From: Flavobacterium sp. SM15
GTDB taxonomy: Bacteria; Bacteroidota; Bacteroidia; Flavobacteriales; Flavobacteriaceae
NCBI RefSeq assembly: GCF_022012335.1
Contig: NZ_JAKLTO010000005.1
Span: forward strand, 1 to 64,000
Length of the DNA stretch: 64,000 bases
Direction: 5' to 3'
A program made the position numbers and the translations under genes. The notes beneath the pieces are model-generated. The model was given only the letters and a program-made list of their open reading frames with translations, was not told where the DNA came from and searched no databases. This document shows, in pieces, positions 28,418-37,155 of this stretch. Each line of letters begins with the position of its first letter. Within the stretch, counting starts at the first letter, position 1.

Positions 28418-29218
28418 TTATTTTTTGATTGCTGTTAACGAATATACCATCGGGATTTTATTTTCCAAATGTTGTATTCTGAATTTATTAGGTTCGAATT
28501 CTTCGGTATTGTTGAAACAATTATAAGGAGAATAATCGAATTCTTCAAAGGTTTCGATTGCCATTCCGTTGTTTAATAGAGCGGAAAACACCTCGCTTAA
28601 CGAATGATTCCAACTCGCGGTTTGGTTTTTTATTGGGGCGTTTTTATCGGCATAGGTACCTTCTTCGGTCTCTAGGATGGTTTCTATGTTGAAATAAGAA
28701 TACTGGACTTTTTTAAAATCGTAATCAAACATCCATACTACCGGATGAAATTCTGCAAAAACAAATTTTCCATCAGGCTTTAAAAAATGCGAAATTACTT
28801 TTGCCCATTTGTCCAAATCAGGTAGCCAGCCAATTGTGCCGTAACTGGTAAAAACGATGTCGAATTTTTCGTGTAAATAATTCGGTAAATCATAAACATC
28901 AGAACAAATGAATTTTGCATCAGCATTGAGTTGAACGGCTAATTCGGTTGCTTTTTCAATAGCCTTGTCAGATAAATCAACACCGGTTGTACTTGCGCCC
29001 AATCGAGCCAAAGAAATCGTATCCTGACCAAAATGACATTGCAGATGCAGTATTTTTTTTCCGGAAACATCACCTAATATTGAAAGTTCAATATCTTTTA
29101 AGGTTGATTTTCCATTTAGAAATCGCTCCATGTCATAAAAATCGGAAGTAACATGAACCGCCGTTTTCTGATTCCAGCTTGCTTTATTAATTTCCAGATA
29201 ATTTTTCGGGATTTCCAT
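28418..29218 (-). CDS. class I SAM-dependent methyltransferase
   Basis: 266 aa. Rossmann-fold motif I is ILHLQCHFGQDTISLARLGA (Gly-poor variant with HFG), motif II acidic residue in GVDLSDKAIEKA, then FICSDVYDLP and FDIVFTSYGTIGWLPDL. Targets of this family (SmtA-like) are small molecules; the substrate is unknown. It is 6 bp behind the GNAT gene and 15 bp before DUF1569, so probably one transcript. Confidence 0.88.
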   Translation of the reverse strand: MEIPKNYLEINKASWNQKTAVHVTSDFYDMERFLNGKSTLKDIELSILGDVSGKKILHLQCHFGQDTISLARLGASTTGVDLSDKAIEKATELAVQLNADAKFICSDVYDLPNYLHEKFDIVFTSYGTIGWLPDLDKWAKVISHFLKPDGKFVFAEFHPVVWMFDYDFKKVQYSYFNIETILETEEGTYADKNAPIKNQTASWNHSLSEVFSALLNNGMAIETFEEFDYSPYNCFNNTEEFEPNKFRIQHLENKIPMVYSLTAIKK

Positions 29219-29224
29219 GATTTG

Positions 29225-29683
29225 TTAAAGATTTAATTCCATTTGAATGTCTGCACGATGGTAGTCGGTTTCAGCCAGAGGAGTTTCTGTAAAACCATAT
29301 TTTCTATAAAGGTTCAACGCAGTATCCAATTTCGTACTGGAAACCAGCATTAAAGTTTTGTAGTTGTGGGATTTGGTGAAATCGATACAGGCATCCACTA
29401 ACAAATTGCCGAGTTTTTTGCCCTGATGCTTTTTGTCTACGGCCAGTTTTGCCATTTCAATCACTGAATCGTTTACTTTTTGCATAGCAACCGTTCCAAC
29501 CACTTCATCATCAAGTAAACAGAAAAAGATTTCGCCACCGGGTTCCAATATCACTTTTTCAATGTTTTCGAAAACGTCTTTATCGTGTTGTTCCACAAAG
29601 AAATATTCTTCCAGCCAAGCGGTGTTTAAGTCGATAAAACGCTGTTTGTATTGGGGTTGATAAGTGATCATTTTGGGTTCCAT
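29225..29683 (-). CDS. GNAT family N-acetyltransferase
   Basis: 152 aa from the ATG at 29683 (MEPKMITYQPQY). A longer frame starts at 29752, but a TATATTTG -7 box lies between the two (29702-29709), so the longer form would not be on the transcript. Acetyl-CoA-binding motif VDKKHQGKKLGNLLVDACIDF and the strand KTLMLVSSTKL with NLYRKYGF. Substrate unknown. First gene of the run with the methyltransferase and DUF1569, divergent from the MFS gene. Confidence 0.88.
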   Translation of the reverse strand: MEPKMITYQPQYKQRFIDLNTAWLEEYFFVEQHDKDVFENIEKVILEPGGEIFFCLLDDEVVGTVAMQKVNDSVIEMAKLAVDKKHQGKKLGNLLVDACIDFTKSHNYKTLMLVSSTKLDTALNLYRKYGFTETPLAETDYHRADIQMELNL

Positions 29684-29701
29684 GATAATTTTACTACACA
29701 A

Positions 29702-29709
29702 CAAATATA
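29702..29709 (-). promoter_or_regulatory. candidate -7 box deciding the GNAT start
   Basis: TATATTTG on the minus strand, 19 bp upstream of the ATG at 29683; an imperfect TTTT lies 17 bp further upstream. Confidence 0.45.
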
Positions 29710-29786
29710 CTTGTATTGCATGAAAAGGCCTCAGTCTTGTGATAATTTTCAAAAATATTTATGATTTAATTAAGAAGGCTCTCCTG

Positions 29787-29794
29787 TAATTTTG
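29787..29794 (+). promoter_or_regulatory. -7-like box directly before the MFS start
   Basis: TAATTTTG ends only 4 bp before the ATG at 29799. If used, transcription would begin at or next to the start codon. Confidence 0.35.
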
Positions 29795-29798
29795 CACC

Positions 29799-30956
29799 AT
29801 GAATTTATCCAGAACCGATGTCGGCTTTATGGCCGCATGTACGGGACTGATTGTAGCGAACTTATACTATTGCCAGCCCCTTATTGTTTTAATTGCAAAA
29901 GAATTTTCCGTAGCCGAAAGCATGGCCGGACGAGTGACCTATCTTACACAGGCGGGTTATGCGGTCGGAATGTTTTTTATGGTTCCTTTAGGCGACAAAC
30001 TCGAACGCAAAAAACAAATCCTGCTCACAACATTGGCAGCTGTTTTAGCACTTTTTTTGGCAGCTACTGCAACTAATTTCTTGATGCTTCAGATTGCCAG
30101 TTTTTTAATTGGGGCATTCTCAATAGTACCACAACTTATTTTGCCCTTGTCGGCCACCATGGCTTCTCCCGAACAAAGGGGGAAAGTGATTGGTACGATT
30201 ATGAGTGGTCTTTTGCTTGGGATTCTTTTATCACGAACAATAAGTGGTTTCGTTGGCGAATGGCTGGGTTGGCGCGGGATGTTCTGGATTGCTGCCGGGC
30301 TTTGTTTGTTGATAGCTATTGTAATTCAGAGAAAATTTCCAGTCAATAAACCGGATTTTCAGGGAACTTACGGGCAGTTGTTGTCGTCATTATTTACACT
30401 GATAAAAGAACAGCCTATGTTAAGAGAAGCAACACTTATCAATGCGTTGAGTTTTGCTCAATTCGGTGCTTTCTGGACTACAATGGTGTTGTTGCTTTCC
30501 GGCGAGCCGTTTAATTTTAACAGTGCAACTATAGGCTTGTTTGGGATTGTCGGTGCTTCGGGAGCTTTGGCGGCACCACTGGTTGGAAAAATGGGTGATA
30601 AAGGCAATCCGAGAAAGGTAATCGGCTATGGTCTTTTGTTTTTGCTGCTCAGTTTTATTGTTTTTTATTTTTCTTCGAAAAGTGTCATTGGTATTTTAAT
30701 CGGAATTGTTTTTATCGATGTTGGATTGCAATCGGTTCATATTTCCAATCAAACAAGGGTGTATGCTCTTTTGCCAGAGGCACGAAACAGAATGAATACG
30801 GTTTATATGTCTTTCAGTTTTTTAGGTACGGCTTTAGGTTCTGCTTTTGGATTGTGGCTTTGGAAGCTTGGTCAATGGGAAGTGTTTTCCATTGGTGGCG
30901 CTGCTCTTTCTGTAGCTTCTCTATTGGTTTATCTTGCTACTTATAAGCGGAAGTAG
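29799..30956 (+). CDS. MFS transporter
   Basis: 385 aa with about 12 hydrophobic segments. Major facilitator signature GDKLERKKQ in loop 2-3 and GKMGDKGNPRKV in loop 8-9. The opening (SRTDVGFMAACTGLIVANLYYCQPLIVLIAKEF) is typical of the YgaY/AraJ-like drug or sugar efflux group with a QPL motif in helix 1. Substrate unknown. A -7-like box ends 4 bp before the ATG; an alternative internal ATG is at 29829 (MAACTG). Confidence 0.93.
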   Translation: MNLSRTDVGFMAACTGLIVANLYYCQPLIVLIAKEFSVAESMAGRVTYLTQAGYAVGMFFMVPLGDKLERKKQILLTTLAAVLALFLAATATNFLMLQIASFLIGAFSIVPQLILPLSATMASPEQRGKVIGTIMSGLLLGILLSRTISGFVGEWLGWRGMFWIAAGLCLLIAIVIQRKFPVNKPDFQGTYGQLLSSLFTLIKEQPMLREATLINALSFAQFGAFWTTMVLLLSGEPFNFNSATIGLFGIVGASGALAAPLVGKMGDKGNPRKVIGYGLLFLLLSFIVFYFSSKSVIGILIGIVFIDVGLQSVHISNQTRVYALLPEARNRMNTVYMSFSFLGTALGSAFGLWLWKLGQWEVFSIGGAALSVASLLVYLATYKRK

Positions 30957-30992
30957 AATATGAAAAGGAAAGATAAATTCACAAATTAGCTT

Positions 30993-31000
30993 TATATTTG
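30993..31000 (+). promoter_or_regulatory. candidate -7 box of the PPIase gene
   Basis: TATATTTG, 28 bp upstream of the ATG at 31029; no clear -33 box. Confidence 0.4.
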
Positions 31001-31028
31001 CAATTCGAAATTTAAAAAAATCAATACA

Positions 31029-31961
31029 ATGCAAGACGGAATTTACGCAAAATTCAATACTTCAAAAGGAGTGATTTTGGTGAAATTAACTCATGATAAA
31101 ACCCCCGGAACAGTTGGAAACTTTGTAGGTTTGGCTGAAGGGAAATTGGAAAACGATGTAAAACCACAAGGAAAACCCTACTACGACGGATTAAAATTCC
31201 ACCGAGTTATTCCTGATTTTATGATTCAGGGAGGTTGTCCTTTAGGAACAGGAACGGGTGATGCCGGTTATAAATTTGATGATGAGTTCCACCCGGAATT
31301 AAGACACGACAGGCCAGGAGTATTGTCTATGGCAAATGCCGGACCGGGAACAAACGGTTCTCAGTTTTTTATAACTCACGTACCAACAGACTGGTTGGAT
31401 AACAAACATACAGTTTTTGGACATGTAGTTGAAGGGCAGGACATCGTTAATGATATTGTTCAGGGTGATATCATCGAAAGTATCGAAATTGTTAGAGTTG
31501 GTGAAGAAGCTCAAAAGTGGAATGCTGTGGAAGCTTTCAGGACTTTCGAAGGTTCAAGAGAAAAAAGATTAGCAGAACAAAAACGTTTAGCGGAAGAAGC
31601 GCTTGAAAAATTAGCAGCTGGTTTCCAAAAAACGGAGAGTGGTTTACGTTATCAAATCATCCAAAAAGGAAATGGTAAACAAGCCGAAAAAGGAAAAACA
31701 GTTTCGGTTCACTACCAAGGTTCTTTAGATAATGGAATGGTTTTTGATTCTTCGTATAAAAGAAAACAACCGATTGAATTTCCTTTAGGGAAAGGTCATG
31801 TGATTGAAGGTTGGGACGAAGGTATCGCTTTGTTACAGGTTGGAGATAAAGCGCGTTTTGTGATTCCGTCTTATTTAGGATATGGTTCACGCGGTGCTGG
31901 AGGGGTTATTCCACCGGATGCAACTTTAATTTTCGACGTGGAATTAATGGATGTGAAGTAA
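31029..31961 (+). CDS. fused cyclophilin-FKBP peptidyl-prolyl isomerase
   Basis: 310 aa, no signal peptide, so cytoplasmic. Residues 1-~165 are a cyclophilin domain ([38 protein letters not shown]); about 170-195 is a charged helical linker ([18 protein letters not shown]); about 200-310 is an FKBP domain ([48 protein letters not shown]). Two unrelated prolyl isomerase folds in one chain should catalyse Xaa-Pro cis/trans isomerisation during folding. This architecture is known in Bacteroidota. Ended by the terminator at 31984-32010. Confidence 0.95.
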   Translation: MQDGIYAKFNTSKGVILVKLTHDKTPGTVGNFVGLAEGKLENDVKPQGKPYYDGLKFHRVIPDFMIQGGCPLGTGTGDAGYKFDDEFHPELRHDRPGVLSMANAGPGTNGSQFFITHVPTDWLDNKHTVFGHVVEGQDIVNDIVQGDIIESIEIVRVGEEAQKWNAVEAFRTFEGSREKRLAEQKRLAEEALEKLAAGFQKTESGLRYQIIQKGNGKQAEKGKTVSVHYQGSLDNGMVFDSSYKRKQPIEFPLGKGHVIEGWDEGIALLQVGDKARFVIPSYLGYGSRGAGGVIPPDATLIFDVELMDVK

Positions 31962-31983
31962 TTCAGATTTTATATAAATTAGA

Positions 31984-32010
31984 AAAGCCCTTATTTTTGA
32001 AGGGCTTTTT
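31984..32010 (+). terminator. intrinsic terminator of the PPIase gene
   Basis: AAAGCCCTT / AAGGGCTTT stem followed by a long T-run. Confidence 0.8.
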
Positions 32011-32042
32011 TTATTAGATTTACCTTCTAAAACCGATAAATT

Positions 32043-32336
32043 ATGAAACTTAAACTGTTTGGGTTAGCTATTGCATCCCTTTTAATTTATTCCTGTGCCT
32101 CAAAACAGGTAGTTCAAACTACTACTGAAGCTCCAAAAGCTATTGAGTTAACAGCAGCACAACAACACGGAAAAGGATTGTACGAACAAAACTGCGCGAA
32201 ATGCCATAAATTGTTCGAACCTTCAAAACATAATGCAGAGGAATGGAAAGTTACTTTGGCAAGAATGCAAAAAAAAGCTAAAATTTCCGATGAAGATACT
32301 GCAAGTATTTACGGTTACCTTACTGCGGGAATGTAA
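32043..32336 (+). CDS. single-heme c-type cytochrome lipoprotein
   Basis: 97 aa. Lipobox LLIYSCAS (Cys at about 18), so anchored to a membrane facing the periplasm. Heme-binding CAKCHKLFEP (Cys-x-x-Cys-His about 52-56); the axial Met may be in LARMQKKAK or the final GYLTAGM. It should carry one electron between redox partners. No oxidase or reductase gene lies beside it; it is flanked by its own terminator at 32357-32385, so its partner is elsewhere. Confidence 0.9.
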   Translation: MKLKLFGLAIASLLIYSCASKQVVQTTTEAPKAIELTAAQQHGKGLYEQNCAKCHKLFEPSKHNAEEWKVTLARMQKKAKISDEDTASIYGYLTAGM

Positions 32337-32356
32337 TTTAAAAGTATAAATTATGG

Positions 32357-32385
32357 AAAAGCTCTCTTTTGAGGGCTTTTTTTAT
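32357..32385 (+). terminator. intrinsic terminator of the cytochrome gene
   Basis: AAGCTCTC / GAGGGCTT stem (one G-T pair) and a T-run. Confidence 0.7.
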
Positions 32386-32419
32386 TGAAATAGATTATTT
32401 TTGACCATTCAATTTTAAA

Positions 32420-32950
32420 ATGATGAGATTTTTAGTTTTACTGTTGGTCTTCTTGTCTGTTGCTGTTAAAGCACAGACTCCTGCAATGCACTGCGGTTAT
32501 GATTTTACTTCCTACCTTGTTTTGGATGTTCATGAGGAAGGGAAAAAGGAAAATATCAAGAACCTGAGAATTACCGTTGTTGATAGTTTAGGCAAAGATG
32601 TAATTAATGTTAACAATATCTATAGCTGGAAAAACAGTAACCAGCCTATGGTTTTCTCCTTAAATTATCAGATTGATGAAAAAGGAGAGAAGCTAACAAC
32701 GCCAAACCCGAATGCTAGATGGTTTTTCCCTTATTCAAAAGACACCTATCTCTTATCGATTGCTAATACTTTTGAGGCGGATAAATTCAGTTTGAAAGTT
32801 GAAGACCTGTCCAAAAAATACAAAACACAAATTGTCCAGCTTTTTGCTTTCAATATGTATGTGTTGTGTGCCACGCAAAGTGAGAAAGCGGTTCAGTTTG
32901 GAAGGAAAACCAACCGTCCGATTGATATAGTGTTGGAGAAAAACAAATAA
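32420..32950 (+). CDS. exported protein of unknown function
   Basis: 176 aa with a signal peptide (MMRFLVLLLVFLSVAVKAQ). The mature part starts TPAMHCGYDFTSYLVLDVHEEG and looks like a beta-rich single domain with a carboxypeptidase-like flavour (KNLRITVVDSLGKDVINV). Two cysteines only (CGYD, LCATQS), possibly a disulfide. I recognise no family. It ends at a shared terminator with the convergent Gre-like gene. Confidence 0.6.
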   Translation: MMRFLVLLLVFLSVAVKAQTPAMHCGYDFTSYLVLDVHEEGKKENIKNLRITVVDSLGKDVINVNNIYSWKNSNQPMVFSLNYQIDEKGEKLTTPNPNARWFFPYSKDTYLLSIANTFEADKFSLKVEDLSKKYKTQIVQLFAFNMYVLCATQSEKAVQFGRKTNRPIDIVLEKNK

Positions 32951-32981
32951 AAAACACCGTCATTTCAGATGAGGTGTTTTT
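32951..32981. terminator. bidirectional terminator
   Basis: AAAACACC (32951-32958) / GGTGTTTT (32973-32980) between convergent genes ending at 32950 and 32990. Confidence 0.7.
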
Positions 32982-32989
32982 AAGGAAGG

Positions 32990-33379
32990 TTACTTCTGAA
33001 CTTCATTTTTAACAGAAATTACTTTGAATGTTTTGGTTCCGGTGGGCAATTCCCAATCAATCTGGTCGTTTTCTTTGAATCCGATAATGGCTATGCTTAA
33101 TGGTGCTAAAACGGAAATTTTGTTTTCCTTTACGTTTGCCATCGAAGGCAGTACAATTTGAAACGTCACTTTTCGTTTTGCAGAAAGATCTTCAACCGTT
33201 ACCTCAGAATTTAATCGGATAAAGTTTTCTCCTGTAAAAGTATCCTTTATGATGACGGCGCGGTCAAGTTCCTGATTTAAAAGCATAATGTCTTTGGAAT
33301 TTGCTGTATTGACATTTTTTTTGGCCAGTTCTTTAAGTAAGTGATGCTCTGTTTTTGAGAATGTTGGAATAGGTTTCAT
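32990..33379 (-). CDS. GreA/GreB-type (Rnk-like) elongation factor
   Basis: 129 aa. The C-terminal half (ISVLAPLSIAIIGFKENDQIDWELPTGTKTFKVISV) is the FKBP-like Gre domain; the N-terminal helical part is short (LLKELAKKN ... LNQELDRAVII) and lacks the long acidic-tipped coiled coil of true GreA, as in Rnk. It would bind RNA polymerase and modulate backtracked complexes. Located 7 bp behind the glutamate synthase-like gene, probably same transcript. Confidence 0.8.
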   Translation of the reverse strand: MKPIPTFSKTEHHLLKELAKKNVNTANSKDIMLLNQELDRAVIIKDTFTGENFIRLNSEVTVEDLSAKRKVTFQIVLPSMANVKENKISVLAPLSIAIIGFKENDQIDWELPTGTKTFKVISVKNEVQK

Positions 33380-33386
33380 AAGTATA

Positions 33387-34952
33387 TTAATTTAAGTTAA
33401 TAGTTTCTTTTTTAGAATTTTGAGTTGGGCTTGAAAAATAGATTTCCGAAAAACTTTGGTTGCTGTTGTGTGCCGTTCTTCTGAAAAAAATATCTGGTTT
33501 TACCTCTTTGGGATTTGTGAAGCCGCAAGCCCCAATAAATTCAGCTAAAGCTTTGAGCGTGTTTTTGTGGAAGTTAGTAATACGAACACTTTTGTCTGTA
33601 ACATCCAAACCTTTGTACAGTGATTTATTCTGTGTAGCAATTCCGACGGGACATTTACCGCTATCGCATTGCAATGCCTGAATACAGCCTAAAGCAAACA
33701 TCATTCCGCGGGCGCTGTAACACGCATCGGCACCCAAAGCCATCGTTTTTGAAATATCAAATGCCGAAATGATCTTTCCGGAAGCCATAATTTTAACATG
33801 TTCCCGAATACCAAATTGCGTTAATGTTCGGTTTACAAAAACAATTGCATCTGAAAGCGCCATGCCCATATAATCGATAAATTCTAAGGGGGCGGCACCG
33901 GTTCCGCCTTCAGCACCGTCGATGGTAATGAAATCCGGATAAATTCCTGTAGTGAACATTGCTTCCACAATTTCGATGAATTCATCTTTTCGACCAATAC
34001 AGATTTTGAAGCCTACCGGTTTTCCGTTAGATAATTTTCGAAGCTTTGCCAGAAACAGCATTAGTCCTTCCGCGTCTGTAAAAGCAGTGTGCGCGGCTGG
34101 AGAGTGAACGGCTGTATGAGGTTTGATGCTTCGGATTTTGGCAATTTCAGCTGTGTTTTTTTCTGCCGGAAGTAAGCCTCCATGACCGGGTTTTGCACCT
34201 TGTGAGAGTTTCAGCTCAATCATTTTTACTTGTTGGTAATTGGCTCTTTCGGCAAAAAGTTCTTCAGAAAAAGCACCTTCTTCATTTCGGCAGCCAAAAT
34301 ATCCGGTTCCGATCTGCCAGATTAAATCGCCACCCTGCAAATGATACTCACTGATACCCCCTTCACCGGTGTTGTGGGCAAAATTTCCTAACGCAGCGCC
34401 TTTGTTTAAAGACATTACGGCAGTTTTGCTCAAAGCACCGTAACTCATCGCACTGATGTTGAAAATACTGATATTATAGAGTTGTGAACATTGCTTATTA
34501 CCAATGGTTGTTCTGAAATGATCTTTATTAGCTTTTTTCGGATAGACGGAATGTGTGGCCCATTCATAACCAATTCGGTTCGGATCATCCTGCATACCAA
34601 AAGAAATGGTTTGTTTTTCGTTTTTTGCCCGTTGATAAACAATGGAACGTTGTCTTCGGTTAAAGGGTTTTCCATCCAATTCACCTTCAAAGAAATACTG
34701 ACGAAATTCCGGTCGAACTGATTCAAAAAAATACCGCAACCTGCCTACAAATGGATAGTTTTTCAGGATTGTATGCTTGGTTTGCAGGCTGTCGAGCGCA
34801 ACAATCGAAATGATAACCAAAGGAGCTATCAGAAAAGGAAAATAGTCTTTATGGAAAAAAACGGAAACGGAGACACTTATCAAAAAGACTACAGCGATGC
34901 ACCAGATAATCTGACGCGCTACAAGTTTGCCAAAAACTTTTTTTGATGACAT
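33387..34952 (-). CDS. FMN-binding glutamate synthase family protein
   Basis: 521 aa from the ATG at 34952 (MSSKKVFGKL); a frame start at 34982 adds ten residues without support. Two N-terminal membrane segments (IIWCIAVVFLISVSVSVFF; FPFLIAPLVIISIVAL), then an FMN-dependent TIM barrel like the synthase domain of GltB: SAMSYGALSKTAVMSLNKGAALG, EGGISEYH, KPGHGGLLPAEK, ITIDGAEGGTGAAPLEF, ADACYSARGMMFALGCIQALQC, CPVGIATQ. The lack of the glutaminase domain suggests another amide or redox role at the membrane. The usual substrate of this subgroup is not established. Confidence 0.88.
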   Translation of the reverse strand: MSSKKVFGKLVARQIIWCIAVVFLISVSVSVFFHKDYFPFLIAPLVIISIVALDSLQTKHTILKNYPFVGRLRYFFESVRPEFRQYFFEGELDGKPFNRRQRSIVYQRAKNEKQTISFGMQDDPNRIGYEWATHSVYPKKANKDHFRTTIGNKQCSQLYNISIFNISAMSYGALSKTAVMSLNKGAALGNFAHNTGEGGISEYHLQGGDLIWQIGTGYFGCRNEEGAFSEELFAERANYQQVKMIELKLSQGAKPGHGGLLPAEKNTAEIAKIRSIKPHTAVHSPAAHTAFTDAEGLMLFLAKLRKLSNGKPVGFKICIGRKDEFIEIVEAMFTTGIYPDFITIDGAEGGTGAAPLEFIDYMGMALSDAIVFVNRTLTQFGIREHVKIMASGKIISAFDISKTMALGADACYSARGMMFALGCIQALQCDSGKCPVGIATQNKSLYKGLDVTDKSVRITNFHKNTLKALAEFIGACGFTNPKEVKPDIFFRRTAHNSNQSFSEIYFSSPTQNSKKETINLN

Positions 34953-35208
34953 AAATATAAAGTGTAAGTAAGCAAACCTCAAAAAGAAGCCGCTTCGTTA
35001 GCAAAATAAATTTTGGAGTGTAGTAAAGAAATCCTCCGTCTGAGAAAATAGATAAAGTAAGACGGAGGCCTAATTGATGAAGGCCTTGTTGTGTGAAAAT
35101 AGCACCGCAAGCCTGCATTTTCTGCAAGCTGTTGTAATTCTGTATGTGCTATTATGATTCAAGTAGATGTTATTTGTGTTTCAAATTTAGGGAAAGAAAA
35201 GTTAATGC

Positions 35209-35772
35209 TCAAGAATTTAACTTCCATTTAATATTACAGCCAATACTTGGTTTTTGGTTTGGGTTAATGCTTCGGTTGTAAATTACGCCATCTATAGCAC
35301 TTCGTAAATCACTTCCGCTTAAAGGAATACCGTTTCCGGGACGACTATCATCTAATTGACCACGATATACAAGCTTGTCAAATTTATCAAAAAGATAAAA
35401 GTCTGGTGTACAGGCCGCATCATAAGCCTTGGCAACTTCCTGAGTTTCATCATACAGATAAGGAAATTCAAAATGATGTTTTAAGGCAAAATCCTGCATT
35501 AATTCTGGGGAATCTTGCGGATAATTTACGATGTCGTTACTGGAAATAGCTATGATTCCAAGGCCTTGAACACGATAGTCGTTGGCTACTCTTACCACTT
35601 CTTCAATTACATGGTGCACAAACGGGCAATGGTTACAAATAAACATCACTAAAGTTCCTTTATTGCCTTTTAAATCTTCAAAAGAAAAGATACTGCTGGA
35701 ATTAGTGTCTTTTAAATAAAAAGTTGGAGCAACAGTGCCTAAGGGAATCATATTGGAGGGAGTGCGTGCCAT
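35209..35772 (-). CDS. thioredoxin-like (AhpC/TSA-type) protein
   Basis: 187 aa from the ATG at 35772 (MARTPSNMIPLG); a longer frame begins at 35814 without a ribosome site. Redoxin fold with FICNHCPFVHHV (Cys-Asn-His-Cys pair), EDLKGNKGTLVMF and TPDFYLFDKFDKLVYRGQLDDSRPGNG. This subgroup of redoxin proteins is cytoplasmic. It likely reduces peroxides or disulfides. Single gene, divergent from the DUF962 gene. Confidence 0.9.
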   Translation of the reverse strand: MARTPSNMIPLGTVAPTFYLKDTNSSSIFSFEDLKGNKGTLVMFICNHCPFVHHVIEEVVRVANDYRVQGLGIIAISSNDIVNYPQDSPELMQDFALKHHFEFPYLYDETQEVAKAYDAACTPDFYLFDKFDKLVYRGQLDDSRPGNGIPLSGSDLRSAIDGVIYNRSINPNQKPSIGCNIKWKLNS

Positions 35773-35856
35773 CGTTTGAATTGTTTGTACTAAAGTACTG
35801 CAAAAAATTTCCATCCGAAAATAAATCTTTAACTTAGTAGTGTCAATTTAAAAGCG

Positions 35857-36324
35857 ATGAAAACACTCAAGCAATGGTTTGATGAATATGGAAAAAGTCA
35901 TAAAAACCCGACCAATAAGGCCATACATTACCTATGTGTTCCGGCGATTTTTTTTTCGATTGTGGGGTTGTTGATGAGTATTCCAAGTGAATTTCTCCAA
36001 AGACTCGTTCCTTTTAACCACCCGATTATTGTAAATTGGGCGGTGGTGGTATTGCTTTTTGTTTTGGTGTTTTACATTAGACTGTCTGTATCAATGGCCT
36101 TGAAAGTTGCTTTTTTCTCTTTTTTCTGTTTGGTTTTAAATAGCATGATTTCTGAGTATCTTCCATTGTGGTTGGTCTCGGTCGTAATTTTTGTACTCGC
36201 TTGGATTGGACAGTTTTACGGTCATAAAATAGAAGGAAAAAAACCTTCGTTTGTTAAAGACCTTCAATTTTTACTTATCGGTCCGGCTTGGGTGCTGGAC
36301 AAAGTTTTCTCTTCAAAAAAATAA
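35857..36324 (+). CDS. DUF962 / Mpo1-like membrane protein
   Basis: 155 aa with four hydrophobic segments. Conserved FDEYGKSHKNPTNKAIHYLCVP at the start and WIGQFYGHKIEGKKPSF near the end, the His-containing motifs of the DUF962/Mpo1 family. Yeast Mpo1 is an iron-dependent 2-hydroxy fatty acid dioxygenase; bacterial members are assumed to act on fatty acids. csaA starts 2 bp after its stop, so the two are translated from one message. Confidence 0.88.
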   Translation: MKTLKQWFDEYGKSHKNPTNKAIHYLCVPAIFFSIVGLLMSIPSEFLQRLVPFNHPIIVNWAVVVLLFVLVFYIRLSVSMALKVAFFSFFCLVLNSMISEYLPLWLVSVVIFVLAWIGQFYGHKIEGKKPSFVKDLQFLLIGPAWVLDKVFSSKK

Positions 36325-36326
36325 CT

Positions 36327-36659
36327 ATGCTAACTTGGGAAGAATTTGAAAAGGTTGAAATGCGTGTGGGAACTATTGTTGAAGTTAATGATTTCCCCGA
36401 AGCACGAAAACCAGCGTATCAGTTAACCATTGATTTTGGAACTGAAATTGGAATGCGAAAATCATCGGCACAAATTACAAAACGCTATGATAAAGAGGAG
36501 TTGCTGAATCGACAAATAGTTGCAGTGGTAAATTTTCCTAAGAAACAGATCGGAAAGTTTATGAGCGAATGTTTGGTGCTTGGTTCAGTCGGAGCAGACA
36601 ATGATATTGTTTTGCTGACTCCGGATTTTAAGGTTGAAAATGGTTTGCGGATTGGATAA
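36327..36659 (+). CDS. csaA: tRNA-binding protein CsaA
   Basis: 110 aa. A stand-alone EMAP/Arc1p-like tRNA-binding OB fold (EFEKVEMRVGTIVEVNDFPEARKPAYQLTIDFG ... KSSAQITKRYDKEELLNRQIVAVVNFPKKQIGKFMSECLVLG). I start at the ATG at 36327, the family start, 2 bp after the DUF962 stop; the earlier in-frame ATG lies inside that gene. In Bacillus it has chaperone-like export-related activity. Confidence 0.93.
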   Translation: MLTWEEFEKVEMRVGTIVEVNDFPEARKPAYQLTIDFGTEIGMRKSSAQITKRYDKEELLNRQIVAVVNFPKKQIGKFMSECLVLGSVGADNDIVLLTPDFKVENGLRIG

Positions 36660-36661
36660 AA

Positions 36662-36692
36662 AAAGTCCAGAATCGTAACAATTCTGGACTTT
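36662..36692. terminator. bidirectional terminator
   Basis: 12-bp perfect stem AAAGTCCAGAAT / ATTCTGGACTTT between convergent csaA and the DUF3276 gene. Confidence 0.85.
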
Positions 36693-36711
36693 CTTCTATA
36701 TTGAGTAACGA

Positions 36712-37083
36712 TTAAATATCGTCAAAATCGATATCGGTGTAGCTTGTAGTTGTTTGAACTTCTTCTTTTTCCGTAAAGAATTCTTTTTTGAAATCTTTTT
36801 GATGTCTTTCCGAAATTACTTCTTCACCCTTCTGATTCAAAACATATTCGGTCATTTCATCTAAAATGTCTCTAAAAGCAGCAAAATCTTCTTTGTACAA
36901 ATAAATTTTGTGTTTTTTGAAGTGGAACGAACCATCTTCTTCAGTAAATTTTTTACTTTCAGTAATGGTGATGTAATAATCGTCGGCTTTGGTAGCTCTT
37001 ACATCAAAGAAATATGTTCTTCGTCCGGCTCTTAAAACTTTAGAAAAGATTTCCTCTTTTTCTAACATTTCATTTTCTCTCAT
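36712..37083 (-). CDS. DUF3276 PUR-alpha-like nucleic-acid-binding protein
   Basis: 123 aa. One PUR repeat (EEIFSKVLRAGRRTYFFDVRATKADDYYITITESKKF ... HFKKHKIYLYKEDFAAFRDILDEMTEYV), related to eukaryotic Pur-alpha, which binds single-stranded purine-rich DNA/RNA. The acidic tail (EEVQTTTSYTDIDFDDI) is typical of Bacteroidota homologues. Its promoter at 37095-37123 is one of the best in the window, consistent with high expression. Confidence 0.92.
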   Translation of the reverse strand: MRENEMLEKEEIFSKVLRAGRRTYFFDVRATKADDYYITITESKKFTEEDGSFHFKKHKIYLYKEDFAAFRDILDEMTEYVLNQKGEEVISERHQKDFKKEFFTEKEEVQTTTSYTDIDFDDI

Positions 37084-37094
37084 AATCCTTCGGT

Positions 37095-37123
37095 CAAAAT
37101 TAATTGTGTTTAGGTGAAACCAA
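37095..37123 (-). promoter_or_regulatory. Bacteroidota-type promoter of the DUF3276 gene
   Basis: Minus strand TTG (37121-37123), 18-bp spacer, TAATTTTG (37095-37102), 12 bp before the ATG. Confidence 0.55.
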
Positions 37124-37155
37124 AAATCTAAAAAAAAACTAAAATAACCAACAAT

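Noticed and set aside
28480..28500. tRNA T-loop-like GGTTCGAATTC
   Set aside because: It lies inside the methyltransferase gene and no cloverleaf can be built around it.
34849..35127. 92-aa minus-strand frame
   Set aside because: It mostly overlaps the glutamate synthase-like gene in another frame, and its composition is not protein-like.
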